A DNA stretch of 19,492 bases from NCBI GenBank assembly GCA_900547765.1, contig URIA01000044.1, positions 1-19,492 on the forward strand. Direction: 5' to 3'. Shown piece after piece: positions 1-8,292 of this stretch; positions within the stretch are counted from its first letter, which is position 1, and each line of letters opens with the position of its first letter. Below the pieces are notes generated by a model. That model was not told the DNA's origin, made no database searches, and saw only the letters and a program-made list of their open reading frames with translations. This DNA comes from an uncultured Collinsella sp. Its GTDB lineage: Bacteria > Actinomycetota > Coriobacteriia > Coriobacteriales > Coriobacteriaceae. The position numbers were made by a program, and so were the translations under genes.

Positions 1-52
1 CGGGTGGTTTCTGATGCGGCGCGCTGCGCGCCCCGCACAGGCTAAAGCCTCT

Positions 53-86
53 AAAAAAGGCCGGCGGAGCAGTTAGCCCCGCCGGC
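53..86 (-). terminator. Intrinsic terminator of the murR-murQ-murP operon
   Basis: A perfect 8-bp GC stem (60-67 with 79-86, GCCGGCGG/CCGCCGGC) with an 11-nt loop is followed on the minus strand by six T (58-53). It lies about 70 nt past the murP stop codon. A second hairpin without a T tract (119-126 with 138-145, CGCGAGCC/GGCTCGCG) sits between the stop codon and this terminator and may protect the mRNA 3' end. Confidence 0.85.
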
Positions 87-153
87 ACAACCATAGCATC
101 AAGAAATCTGCCGCGCGCCGCGAGCCCTGAGCAACACGGCTCGCGATATCAAA

Positions 154-1584
154 CTACTCGCCAAAGAACTCGTTGATCTTCTGCTCGTCGACGCCAAAGA
201 ACCACGTCAGGACAAAGCCGGCGGCATAGGCAAGCAGCATAGCGGCAACGTAACCGAGCTGCTGGCCAGGAACGACGATCAGCAGGCCAAACAAACCGGA
301 AACGCCCTGAGAAACCGTGCCGATGTGAAGCAGCGCCGCGAGCGCGCCGCCAAATCCGGCACCCAGGCAGGCCGTCACAAACGGACGAACGAGCGGCAGC
401 GTAACGGCATACATCAGAGGCTCGCCCACACCGAGGATTCCAACGGGAATGGACTCTGCGACGTACTTCTTGAGCTTGGCGTTCTTGGTCTTAAAGTACA
501 GCGCCAGACCGGCACCGACCTGGCCGCCGCCAGCCATCATAAGGATGGGAAGCAGGTAATTGATGCCCTTGGTAGCACCGTCGGGATCGTTGAGCATAGC
601 GTGGATCGGCGTGAGCGCCTGATGCAGGCCGACGGAAACCAGCGGCAAGAAGCCTGCCGACAGGATATAGCCGCCCAGGACGCCCAGCTTCTCGAAGATA
701 AAGGTAAGGACGCTAAAGATCGCCGTCGTCAGCCATGCGCCAACCGGCTGGATGACGAGCATCAGAGCAAAGGCGCCGATGATGAGCACCAGCAGCGGGG
801 ACAAGAACGTGTCGAGTGCGTTGGGCATAACCTTGCGAATCTGACGCTCCATCCAGGCAAAAAACGCGCCAGCGATAAGAGCCGCGATCATGCCGCCCGC
901 TGCGGGGTTGTACTGCGCATTGGTGAGCGGCAGCAGAATGGCAGTGGCAGGATCGGCCGCGCCAGGCGCAAGCAGGGGCATGGCACTGTTGGTGATACAC
1001 ATCATGCCGGCGATGCCGCCCAGCGCAGCGGAGCCGCCAAACTCACGTGCCGCGTTATAGCCCACCAAGATGGGTAGATAGGCAAACAGGGCCCAGCCCA
1101 TGGAACGAATGCCCTGGTACCACCACTCGCCTGCAAGCGCGCCTGCCGTCGAGACGTTAATGACGTTGCAGATACCGTTGATGAGGCCAGCCGCAATGAT
1201 GCCGGGAAGCAGGGCGACGAAGACATTGGAAATCTTCTTGAGGAAGGCCTGAACCGGCTTAGACTCGTACTTGGCCTTCTGCGCGGCCTTGTTTGTGGCC
1301 GCAGCGTCAACCACGTTCTCGTCAGCAACGCCTTTCGCAAGGCCAGTGAGCTTGGAGAACTCCTCGAGCACCTTATTCACCTTGCCCGGCCCCAGTACGA
1401 TCTGCATCGTGTCGTCCTCGACCAGGCCCATCACGCCGTCGAGTGCCTTAATACCCTCCGTGTCGACGCTGCCCGTGTCTTTGACGGTCACGCGCAGGCG
1501 CGTCATGCACGCCGCGTTTGCGAGCACGTTGTCTTTACCGCCCAAAAGGTCCAGCAGCTTTTGAGCCAGCTCTTTGTTCGTCAT
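154..1584 (-). CDS. murP: PTS EIIBC transporter, probably MurNAc-specific (MurP)
   Basis: This is a membrane permease of the glucose/sucrose PTS superfamily. It imports and phosphorylates a sugar, here most likely N-acetylmuramic acid to MurNAc-6-phosphate. The 476-aa protein has an N-terminal EIIB domain (about residues 1-85) with the phospho-acceptor cysteine at C26 in NAACMTRLRV. An Ala/Lys-rich linker follows, then a hydrophobic EIIC domain (about 115-470) with a conserved GVGEPLMYAVTLP segment. No EIIA domain is fused, so a separate EIIA-Glc-type protein must supply the phosphate, as known for E. coli MurP. The ATG is preceded by GGAGGAG. It lies 57 nt after murQ, whose product is the etherase for MurNAc-6-P, and this context gives the substrate. 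EIIBC alone could also be a sucrose or trehalose transporter, but the neighbours favour MurNAc. Confidence 0.85.
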   Translation of the reverse strand: MTNKELAQKLLDLLGGKDNVLANAACMTRLRVTVKDTGSVDTEGIKALDGVMGLVEDDTMQIVLGPGKVNKVLEEFSKLTGLAKGVADENVVDAAATNKAAQKAKYESKPVQAFLKKISNVFVALLPGIIAAGLINGICNVINVSTAGALAGEWWYQGIRSMGWALFAYLPILVGYNAAREFGGSAALGGIAGMMCITNSAMPLLAPGAADPATAILLPLTNAQYNPAAGGMIAALIAGAFFAWMERQIRKVMPNALDTFLSPLLVLIIGAFALMLVIQPVGAWLTTAIFSVLTFIFEKLGVLGGYILSAGFLPLVSVGLHQALTPIHAMLNDPDGATKGINYLLPILMMAGGGQVGAGLALYFKTKNAKLKKYVAESIPVGILGVGEPLMYAVTLPLVRPFVTACLGAGFGGALAALLHIGTVSQGVSGLFGLLIVVPGQQLGYVAAMLLAYAAGFVLTWFFGVDEQKINEFFGE

Positions 1585-1641
1585 AACTCCTCCTTGTATT
1601 GGGTATCTCGTTTGGATGTCATATCAGCTCACGCCGCGCAC

Positions 1642-2565
<924 letters not shown>

Positions 2566-2575
2566 TTCATTCACC

Positions 2576-3427
2576 TCATCTTTCCTGTTTCTCGATGTAG
2601 TTTTGCTTAATGACATGCGTCGCCCGTTCGTAGTCGCTGGCAACGTAAGCAGCGTACAGGGCATCGACAACCATAAGCTGGGCCATACGCGAAGCCATGG
2701 CACCGCTGCGGACCAAGGGTTCACTCGCAGCGACGCCGAGCACGGCATCGGCCACGGTGGCAAGCTTGGATGATCCATCTACTTTGGTAACGGCCACAAC
2801 GGGACAGTTGTGACGTTGAGCCTCGGCGGTGCAGTCCAGCACCTCTTGCGTCAAGCCCGAGTAGCTAAAGGCGATTGCCATATCGCCCTCATGCATGTTC
2901 TTGGCGCACAAGAGCTGATCATGCCAGTCGTCGTACAGATGGCACTCCTTGTCGACACGCATGAGCTTTTGCGCCAGATCGTGCGCGACCAAACGAGAGG
3001 CACCGATACCGAACAGATTGACCGCACGTGCCCGCTTAAGATAGGCCGCACATCGCTCCAAGACGGTGTAATCGAGCGTTCGCGCCGTCGCTTCGATCGT
3101 GCGCACGTTGCTTTTCATCACCTTCCCCACGATACGTTCGACGCTGTCATCCATGGAGATGTCCTCGAGGGCAACGTCTTTCTTGTCACCCAAGAGCGCC
3201 AGCTCGGCAATCAGTTCGCGCTGGAACTCCTTGTAGCCCGCAAAACCCAAGCGCTTGCAAAAGCGCAAAATGCTCGAGGGCGAGGAGAACGTGGCATCGG
3301 CAAGACCGCGGACGGACAGCCCGACCACCTCGTGCGGATGAGCGCTTACATATGCGATGACATTGCGTTCCGCCGGGCTCGCGCTGAGCTCACGCTCGCG
3401 AAGCCGCAAAAGCAATCCGTTTGCCAT
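2576..3427 (-). CDS. murR: RpiR-family transcriptional regulator, probably MurR
   Basis: This is a DNA-binding regulator of the RpiR/MurR family, 283 aa. The N-terminus holds the HTH_6 domain (about residues 1-77, recognition region near SVRGLADATFSSPSSILRFCKRLGF). A sugar-isomerase SIS domain follows (about 120-240, with GIGASRLVAHDLAQKL and FSYSGLTQEVL) and is expected to sense a phosphosugar, presumably MurNAc-6-P. The start is the ATG at 3427: a GTG three codons upstream overlaps the GGAGG ribosome-binding site, whereas the ATG is 8 nt from it. It is the first gene of a murR-murQ-murP operon, a composition also known in Bacillus subtilis. It ends in TGA, one of only two genes here that do. 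A 13-bp dyad upstream may be its operator. Family assignment is firm; the specific ligand is inferred from neighbours. Confidence 0.88.
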   Translation of the reverse strand: MANGLLLRLRERELSASPAERNVIAYVSAHPHEVVGLSVRGLADATFSSPSSILRFCKRLGFAGYKEFQRELIAELALLGDKKDVALEDISMDDSVERIVGKVMKSNVRTIEATARTLDYTVLERCAAYLKRARAVNLFGIGASRLVAHDLAQKLMRVDKECHLYDDWHDQLLCAKNMHEGDMAIAFSYSGLTQEVLDCTAEAQRHNCPVVAVTKVDGSSKLATVADAVLGVAASEPLVRSGAMASRMAQLMVVDALYAAYVASDYERATHVIKQNYIEKQER

Positions 3428-3435
3428 CTCAAACA

Positions 3436-3440
3436 CCTCC
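3436..3440 (-). promoter_or_regulatory. Ribosome-binding site fixing the murR start
   Basis: GGAGG on the minus strand lies 8 nt before the ATG at 3427. It overlaps the alternative GTG at 3436, which rules that longer start out. Confidence 0.8.
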
Positions 3441-3461
3441 GTTGAGAAGAATTAAAGACCA

Positions 3462-3474
3462 ACGAACGATTCGT
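3462..3474. promoter_or_regulatory. Candidate operator of the mur operon (ACGAA-3-TTCGT dyad)
   Basis: A perfect inverted repeat ACGAA/TTCGT with a 3-nt centre lies 35 nt upstream of the murR start. RpiR-family regulators commonly bind short dyads near their own promoter. Assignment to MurR is inference; no convincing -35/-10 pair was found beside it. Confidence 0.35.
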
Positions 3475-3526
3475 ACCGGATACAAACAGCTTTTACGGTA
3501 CATTGTGCCGCATCGTGGCGCACAAA

Positions 3527-3550
3527 GGGCGAGCGTTCTACCGCTCGCCC
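3527..3550 (-). terminator. Probable terminator after the VanZ-like gene
   Basis: A perfect 9-bp stem GGGCGAGCG/CGCTCGCCC with a 6-nt loop lies about 80 nt past the stop of the VanZ-like gene and before murR. The minus-strand T tract is short (TTTG), so it could be a weak terminator. Confidence 0.55.
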
Positions 3551-3631
3551 CTCAAATCCGACCGCTCGGAAATACGCGCGACACAAAATAATTCAACAAG
3601 GTCGCATTATCAGAAACGGGTTTGTTACCGG

Positions 3632-4213
3632 CTAGCGCCTCGCATGGGCGCCGATCGGCCGAGTCGCATGGCGCACCAACGCCGCTGCCAGCAATACCAA
3701 CAGCATGGCGGTGACATAGCCCGCAGCATCGAATCCTAAATCGATAACGTCGAAATGCCTGCCGGGAACAAAGATCTTATGTACCTGATCGCCAACGGAG
3801 CAGACGGCGCAAAAGAGCAACACGGGCACGCAACGGGAGCATACGCTCCACGGACGCCTGGAAAAGCAAACCACGACCACCGAGGCGAACAATCCGACGA
3901 AGAAAAACTCTACGGTATGGGCAACGCGACGGACGTTCGTGCCCACCCACATGCGAATGGAAGCAAGTCGGCCAGACCGGACATTCGAAGCAGCCGAATC
4001 GGTGCCCCCGGTCATCCCATTCTCGGTCTGAGCTTCACCCGCGACATCGGCAGCCTGTACGCCCGTAGCTTGACCCTCCACCACACGCGCGGTGAACTCG
4101 CTCAGCAACGACGTCTCCACCGCATTTTGCTCCGTCAGCACCCAGATGCCCGCCAGCGTTGCAGCGAACAGAACGATCGCGGTCCATCCGATTATTTGTT
4201 TTACGCGCGCCAA
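3632..4213 (-). CDS. VanZ-like family membrane protein
   Basis: This is a small integral membrane protein of the VanZ-like superfamily. The namesake gives low-level teicoplanin resistance by an unclear mechanism; most relatives are uncharacterised. The signature motifs are visible: RRVAHTVEFFFVGL (family pattern R-x-x-AH-x-x-E) and GDQVHKIFVPGRHFDVID (family pattern D/E-x-x-H-Q-x-F-x-PGR). There is one membrane segment near the N-terminus (about residues 8-28), a polar extracytoplasmic stretch, then about three more segments. The start is chosen as TTG at 4213, which has AGGAGG 7 nt upstream and gives 193 aa beginning with a basic residue and a membrane segment. The upstream open stretch has no such features. 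The gene stands alone between the recombinase and the mur operon, so its role cannot be inferred from context. Confidence 0.78.
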   Translation of the reverse strand: MARVKQIIGWTAIVLFAATLAGIWVLTEQNAVETSLLSEFTARVVEGQATGVQAADVAGEAQTENGMTGGTDSAASNVRSGRLASIRMWVGTNVRRVAHTVEFFFVGLFASVVVVCFSRRPWSVCSRCVPVLLFCAVCSVGDQVHKIFVPGRHFDVIDLGFDAAGYVTAMLLVLLAAALVRHATRPIGAHARR

Positions 4214-4220
4214 GGGCCTA

Positions 4221-4225
4221 CCTCC
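4221..4225 (-). promoter_or_regulatory. Ribosome-binding site selecting a TTG start
   Basis: GGAGG within AAAAAAGGAGG lies 7 nt before TTG at 4213. No in-frame ATG or GTG nearby is better placed, so the VanZ-like protein appears to start at TTG. Confidence 0.65.
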
Positions 4226-4317
4226 TTTTTTGAATATCAGCGAGTGTAGCCCCAAATGACATCGCCACCGTATCAAAATTTGAATCGCAACAGGAAGCGA
4301 CAAAGCGACGCAAACCC

Positions 4318-4923
4318 CTACCCCGCCTCGCGCATCCAGCGATCGAACGTCCCCACGCACACGCCCAGGCACTTTGCTGCCTGGCTGCGGGTAATATCGC
4401 CTGCCTCATAGCTATCGCGTACCAGCTCAAACTGAGGAGGGCACGGCTTGCGAGGTCGACCGAAACGGACCCCTCGCGCCCGCGCCGCTGCAATCCCCTC
4501 CGCCTGGCGCCGATGAATATTCTCGCGCTCCACCTGCGCCACGTAGCTCAGCAGTTGTAGCACAATATCGGCAATCAGGGTATTGGTCACATCCGGCGCG
4601 CCGCTGGCCCTGACGCGCGTGTCAAGCAATGGCATGTCCAACACCACAATGGCAACCCCGAGCTCCTTGGTAATGCGTCGCCATTCCTCAAGAATCTCGG
4701 AGTAATTACGGCCAAGTCGGTCGATAGAAAGCACCACCAGCACGTCCCCGTCTCCCAGGATGTGCAGCAGCTCGCGATACCGCGGGCGATCGAAGTCCTT
4801 GCCGCTCGCATGGTCGGCATAAATATTCGCCGAGCCCACGCCATAGGCGCCCAGCGCATCCAGCTGCCGATTAAGATTCTGATCGCGCGAACTCACCCGC
4901 GCATAACCATACACCGTCGCCAT
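4318..4923 (-). CDS. Small serine recombinase (resolvase/invertase family)
   Basis: This is a site-specific DNA recombinase of the Hin/Tn3-resolvase type, 201 aa, close to the usual 180-200. The N-terminal catalytic domain contains YGYARVSSRDQN with the nucleophile expected at S11. ASGKDFDRPRYRELL and DVLVVLSIDRLGRNYSEI follow, carrying the family arginines. A long helix leads to a C-terminal helix-turn-helix (about residues 155-200, GRPRK then ITRSQAAKCLGVCVGTFDRWM). The ATG at 4923 is used; an in-frame TTG at 4953 lies inside a palindromic repeat and is unlikely. No transposase, partner integrase or invertible segment was found beside it, so it may be a chromosomal relic or a regulator of a distant invertible site. 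The palindrome 19 nt upstream could influence its expression. Confidence 0.92.
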   Translation of the reverse strand: MATVYGYARVSSRDQNLNRQLDALGAYGVGSANIYADHASGKDFDRPRYRELLHILGDGDVLVVLSIDRLGRNYSEILEEWRRITKELGVAIVVLDMPLLDTRVRASGAPDVTNTLIADIVLQLLSYVAQVERENIHRRQAEGIAAARARGVRFGRPRKPCPPQFELVRDSYEAGDITRSQAAKCLGVCVGTFDRWMREAG

Positions 4924-4942
4924 CTCATCCCCGCTTTCTTGT

Positions 4943-4981
4943 AAACCTGCCAAAAAGGGACAGGTTTATTTTGGTAGGTTT
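4943..4981. repeat. Dispersed palindromic repeat, copy A (GGGACAGG type)
   Basis: Arms AAACCTGCCAAAA (4943-4955) and TTTTGGTAGGTTT (4969-4981) pair with one G-T wobble around a 13-nt centre containing GGGACAGG. An alternative fold pairs AAACCTG with CAGGTTT (4961-4967). The core 4944-4980 aligns without gaps to 17990-18026, 37 nt each, with an identical 21-nt spacer between the inner 8-bp arms. Confidence 0.75.
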
Positions 4982-5043
4982 TACCTCTCGAATAGCAGGT
5001 AAGCGGGCGGCCGAGCAGACGGCAAGGTAGCCATGATCCAAAT

Positions 5044-5075
5044 GCGGAGGGCGGCCCCGAAAGACCGCCCTCCGC
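5044..5075 (-). terminator. Probable terminator after rnr
   Basis: A perfect 11-bp GC-rich stem (5044-5054 with 5065-5075) with a 10-nt loop lies 26 nt past the rnr stop codon. The following minus-strand sequence has only ATTTG, so the T tract is weak, but stem strength and position support termination. Confidence 0.65.
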
Positions 5076-5100
5076 TCTCCCGCCATGAGTCGAGATTTGG

Positions 5101-7236
5101 CTAATGGATAAGCTTAAAGTCCAAGTGCCCACGCGTGGTATTGACGCGCGAGACCTCGATAATCACGCGCTGGCCCAGTTCATAGCGAGTCCCCGTGTCG
5201 GCGCCCGTCAGCGTAAGCGCATCCTCGTCGAACTCGAACCACTCGTTGCCCAGACTCTTGATCGAAACCAAGCCTTCGACCTGCGTCAGGTCCAAGCGCA
5301 CAAAGAGGCCCATGCTGCTAACCCACGAGACGGTTCCGGCATAGCGCTCGCCCAGGCGATCCTCATAGTACTGGGCAATCTTGATCTTTTGCGTCGCATG
5401 GCTGGCGGCATCGGCCGCACGCTCCGCATCGCTGCACGCACGGCAAATCTGCGGCAGAATGCGCGGCAGCGACTCGCGCCCCTTGCCGATCAGCCGCGGC
5501 GTACGGACCAAGGCGTCCTTGCCGCCGAGCTGCTCATAGGCCAACTGCAGTTTGAGCACGCGGTGCACCACCAGATCGGGGTAGCGACGGATGGGACTCG
5601 TAAAGTGGCAGTAGCACGGCGCGGCGAGCGCAAAGTGGCCCTCGTTGCGCGGCTTGTACAGCGCGCGCTGCATGCTGCGCAGAAGCAGCGTGTTGACGAG
5701 CGGTGCGTTGGCCGTACCGGCGGCAGCATCAACTGCAGCCTGCAGCTCATCGGGACTCCCCAGGGCAATACCGGCAGCACGGCGATCGTCGATGATGTCC
5801 AGCTGCGCCAGCGCAACGGCGGCACCGTGCAGGCTATCGGGGCTCGGATCCTCATGCACGCGATAGCAGGCCTCGATATCACGGTCTGCCAGCCACTCTG
5901 CAACGCACTCGTTGGCGAGTAGCATGGCTTCCTCGATAAGCGACGTGGCACACGAACGCTCGCGCGCCACAATCTGCACGGGTACTCCGTCCTCATCCAA
6001 TAGAGCGCGAATCTCGGCCGTGTCAAAATCGACTGAGCCGCGGGCACGACGAATACGACGGCGAAGTTCGGCGAGTTCGTTGGCGGCGACAAGGAAATCG
6101 CCGAGGTCGACGTTATAGCCGCGAGCAGTTTCCTCGCACGCAAGACCGCGCTCAAGCGCCTCCTCGCGCGAGGCCTCAGCAGCCGCAACATCCTCAGCGG
6201 CGCCTTCCAGCACCGAATACTCAACCGCGTCGGCACGCACCAGCAGCGCCTCGGCGCCGTCATAGTCCATACGCACACGCGAGCGAATCACGCTGGGGTA
6301 AGGATCGTAATGCCGCACGCGACCCTGCGCATCGAGCTCAATGTCAACGGTAAACGCAAGACGGTCCTCGTCAGGGCGAAGCGAGCATAGGTCACAGGAC
6401 AGGCGTTCGGGCAGCATGGGAAGCACGCGATCGGCCAGATACACCGATGTCGTACGATGGCGAGCCTCAAGATCGATATGCCCGTCCCAAGCCACATAGT
6501 GAGAAACGTCAGCGATATGCACACCCAGCTTGTAGCCACCCTCGGGCGTGCGCTCAAGCGAAATGGCATCGTCAAAGTCGCGCGCGTCGACCGGGTCGAT
6601 CGTGATGACAAAGCGGTCGCGCAGATCGCGGCGGAGCGGGTCCTTAAGCGCCGCGGACACATCGAGCGAAAGCCCCTCGGCCTCGTCCAGCGCGGCCTCG
6701 GGATAGCTATCGGTATAACCGTAACGCGCCATCACATATTGAACGCCCAAATCGGGCGCGTCATCTCCGCCAATGCGGCGTTCGATCGTCACGGTGCCCG
6801 ATTCCAGGCGCGTCGGGTAGGTCAAAATGCGCGCGACAACGGCATCACCCGGGTGGACGCCCAGACGATCCGCCGAGGTATCCTCGGGCAGAATGAAGAA
6901 GTCAGCCTTCAGGCGCGAATCGAGCGGCTCGATCACACCGAGCGGACCAGCGGTCTGGTACGTACCCACCACGCTTATGGCTGCGCGCTCAACCACGCCT
7001 TCGATCACGGCGCGCCGCTCACCGTGCGGGCTGTTCTTAATGCTCACGGCAACGGTATCGCCATCCATGATCTCGCGCTTACCGCGGCCCATAACCTTGT
7101 AGTCGCCGCTCTCGGTTATGACATAGGCGCCATGCTCATGGAGCTGCACGCGCCCGGTCAGGCTCGGACGGCGTTCGCTGCGCACCGGCCCACGCTTATT
7201 TCGGACACCGCGCTTATGCTTGTTATTGCGCCCCAT
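5101..7236 (-). CDS. rnr: Ribonuclease R (3'-5' exoribonuclease, RNB family)
   Basis: This is a cytoplasmic processive 3'-5' exoribonuclease that degrades structured RNA and takes part in mRNA and rRNA turnover. The 711-aa protein begins with a very basic segment (residues 1-28, rich in Arg and Lys). Cold-shock OB-type domains follow (about 25-160). The RNB catalytic domain starts near 195 with TIDPVDARDFDDAISL; the acidic cluster D214, D220, D222 and D223 should hold the metal ions. HIADVSHYV and SPIRRYPDLVVHR are further family motifs. A C-terminal S1 domain (about 630-708) ends almost at the stop. The N-terminal helix-turn-helix and long Lys-rich tail of E. coli RNase R are absent, which fits its shorter length. 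AGGAGG precedes the ATG. It appears monocistronic, with a terminator on each side. Confidence 0.95.
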   Translation of the reverse strand: MGRNNKHKRGVRNKRGPVRSERRPSLTGRVQLHEHGAYVITESGDYKVMGRGKREIMDGDTVAVSIKNSPHGERRAVIEGVVERAAISVVGTYQTAGPLGVIEPLDSRLKADFFILPEDTSADRLGVHPGDAVVARILTYPTRLESGTVTIERRIGGDDAPDLGVQYVMARYGYTDSYPEAALDEAEGLSLDVSAALKDPLRRDLRDRFVITIDPVDARDFDDAISLERTPEGGYKLGVHIADVSHYVAWDGHIDLEARHRTTSVYLADRVLPMLPERLSCDLCSLRPDEDRLAFTVDIELDAQGRVRHYDPYPSVIRSRVRMDYDGAEALLVRADAVEYSVLEGAAEDVAAAEASREEALERGLACEETARGYNVDLGDFLVAANELAELRRRIRRARGSVDFDTAEIRALLDEDGVPVQIVARERSCATSLIEEAMLLANECVAEWLADRDIEACYRVHEDPSPDSLHGAAVALAQLDIIDDRRAAGIALGSPDELQAAVDAAAGTANAPLVNTLLLRSMQRALYKPRNEGHFALAAPCYCHFTSPIRRYPDLVVHRVLKLQLAYEQLGGKDALVRTPRLIGKGRESLPRILPQICRACSDAERAADAASHATQKIKIAQYYEDRLGERYAGTVSWVSSMGLFVRLDLTQVEGLVSIKSLGNEWFEFDEDALTLTGADTGTRYELGQRVIIEVSRVNTTRGHLDFKLIH

Positions 7237-7313
7237 GGCGCCTCCTTGCTATCGATGACGAACTCCAAAGAGTCTACCCAAATGATTCGCTTTCCTGCCG
7301 TTCCCTTGGGATC

Positions 7314-7347
7314 AAAAAACGGGCCGCCCCATAAGAGACGACCCGTT
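7314..7347 (-). terminator. Intrinsic terminator of ftsEX
   Basis: The stem AACGGG/CCCGTT (7318-7323 with 7342-7347), extended by CG/CG after one mismatch, is followed on the minus strand by six T (7319-7314). It lies 24 nt past the ftsX stop codon. Confidence 0.8.
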
Positions 7348-7371
7348 GGAAGGGATGAATTCCAGACATGC

Positions 7372-8292
7372 CTACACGCGCAGGTAGCGGCGCATGGCTA
7401 TGGCAGAACCAAAGAGGCCGATAATCACACCGACCAGAATCAGCGCAGCATAGGTCACCAGGTAGTACTGCATCGGCAGGGCAAACGACATCCAGCCGAT
7501 GCTCTCCTGCAAACGCGGAATCATCAGATTGCGCAGCAGCTCCAGAACGCCGATGGAAAGCAGCGAGCCCAAAATGGCCTGCAGTACGCCCTCGGTGATA
7601 AACGGGCCGCGAATGAAGCCGTTGCTGGCGCCGACCAGACGCATAATCGCAATCTCACGACGACGCGCCGTGATGGACAGGCGAATCGTGTTGTTGATGA
7701 AGATGAATGCGATAAAGGTCAGAAGGCCAACGAGCACCACGGCGGCGATGCGGATGTAGTTGGTCACCTGGAACAGGCGGCTCACTTCCTCCTGGCCGTA
7801 CAGCACGCTCGCGTTGACGTCGCCGTCATCCGCGATCTTCTGGAAGTCGGCGTTCTTCTTGAGCTTCTGGGCCGTGCTCTCGACCTTGGACGGATCGTCC
7901 ATCTCAATTGCAAACGAAGCCGGCAGCGGGTTCTGGCCATCGAGCGCGCTCATGGTGGCGTCGGCGTTGCCCGACATCTTGCTCGTATACTCGGCCAGCG
8001 CGTCGTCCTTGTCCTTATAGGTCACGGACTTGACGTTATTCCACGTCTTAAGCTCGGCCTCAAAAGCCTGGACATCGGCCTGATCGGCGTCATCGCTAAT
8101 GAACGCGTTGATGACAACCTGATCCTCGACGGTGCCGATCACGGAGTTCAGCATCGCGGAACCCATGATGAACAGGCCGATGATAAACAGCGAAAGGAAG
8201 ATCGTGATGACGGCGCCGAGCGAGGTGGTCCAGTTACGGAAGAAGTGGCTCATTGCCTCTTTGAGCGAGTAGCCCACGTTAGTTGGTGCCAT
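7372..8292 (-). CDS. ftsX: Cell-division ABC transporter permease FtsX
   Basis: This is the membrane partner of FtsE. In other bacteria the FtsEX complex relays ATP hydrolysis to extracytoplasmic peptidoglycan hydrolases at the septum. The 306-aa protein has the typical FtsX layout: a short cytoplasmic N-terminus, membrane segment 1 (about 25-47), then a large extracytoplasmic domain (about 48-165). Three membrane segments follow (about 180-205, 225-255 and 275-300). The motif RLSITARRREIAIMRLVGAS, typical of FtsX, sits between segments 2 and 3. Its ATG lies inside the end of ftsE (14-nt overlap), so translation is very likely coupled. The hydrolase partner is not encoded in this window. A strong terminator follows. 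Confidence 0.94.
   Translation of the reverse strand: MAPTNVGYSLKEAMSHFFRNWTTSLGAVITIFLSLFIIGLFIMGSAMLNSVIGTVEDQVVINAFISDDADQADVQAFEAELKTWNNVKSVTYKDKDDALAEYTSKMSGNADATMSALDGQNPLPASFAIEMDDPSKVESTAQKLKKNADFQKIADDGDVNASVLYGQEEVSRLFQVTNYIRIAAVVLVGLLTFIAFIFINNTIRLSITARRREIAIMRLVGASNGFIRGPFITEGVLQAILGSLLSIGVLELLRNLMIPRLQESIGWMSFALPMQYYLVTYAALILVGVIIGLFGSAIAMRRYLRV

Noticed and set aside
18..32. GC palindrome GGCGCG-CTG-CGCGCC near the left edge
   Set aside because: It is short with a 3-nt loop, lies beyond the murP terminator and cannot be linked to a gene within the window.
2566..2778. Extended upstream start for murQ
   Set aside because: It would overlap murR by about 200 nt, adds non-homologous sequence and has a poorer start context than the ATG at 2565 with its GAGGTG.
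3632..4923. Possibility that the recombinase and VanZ-like gene form a mobile resistance element
   Set aside because: No terminal inverted repeats, transposase or target duplications were found around the pair, and VanZ-like proteins are common chromosomal genes.
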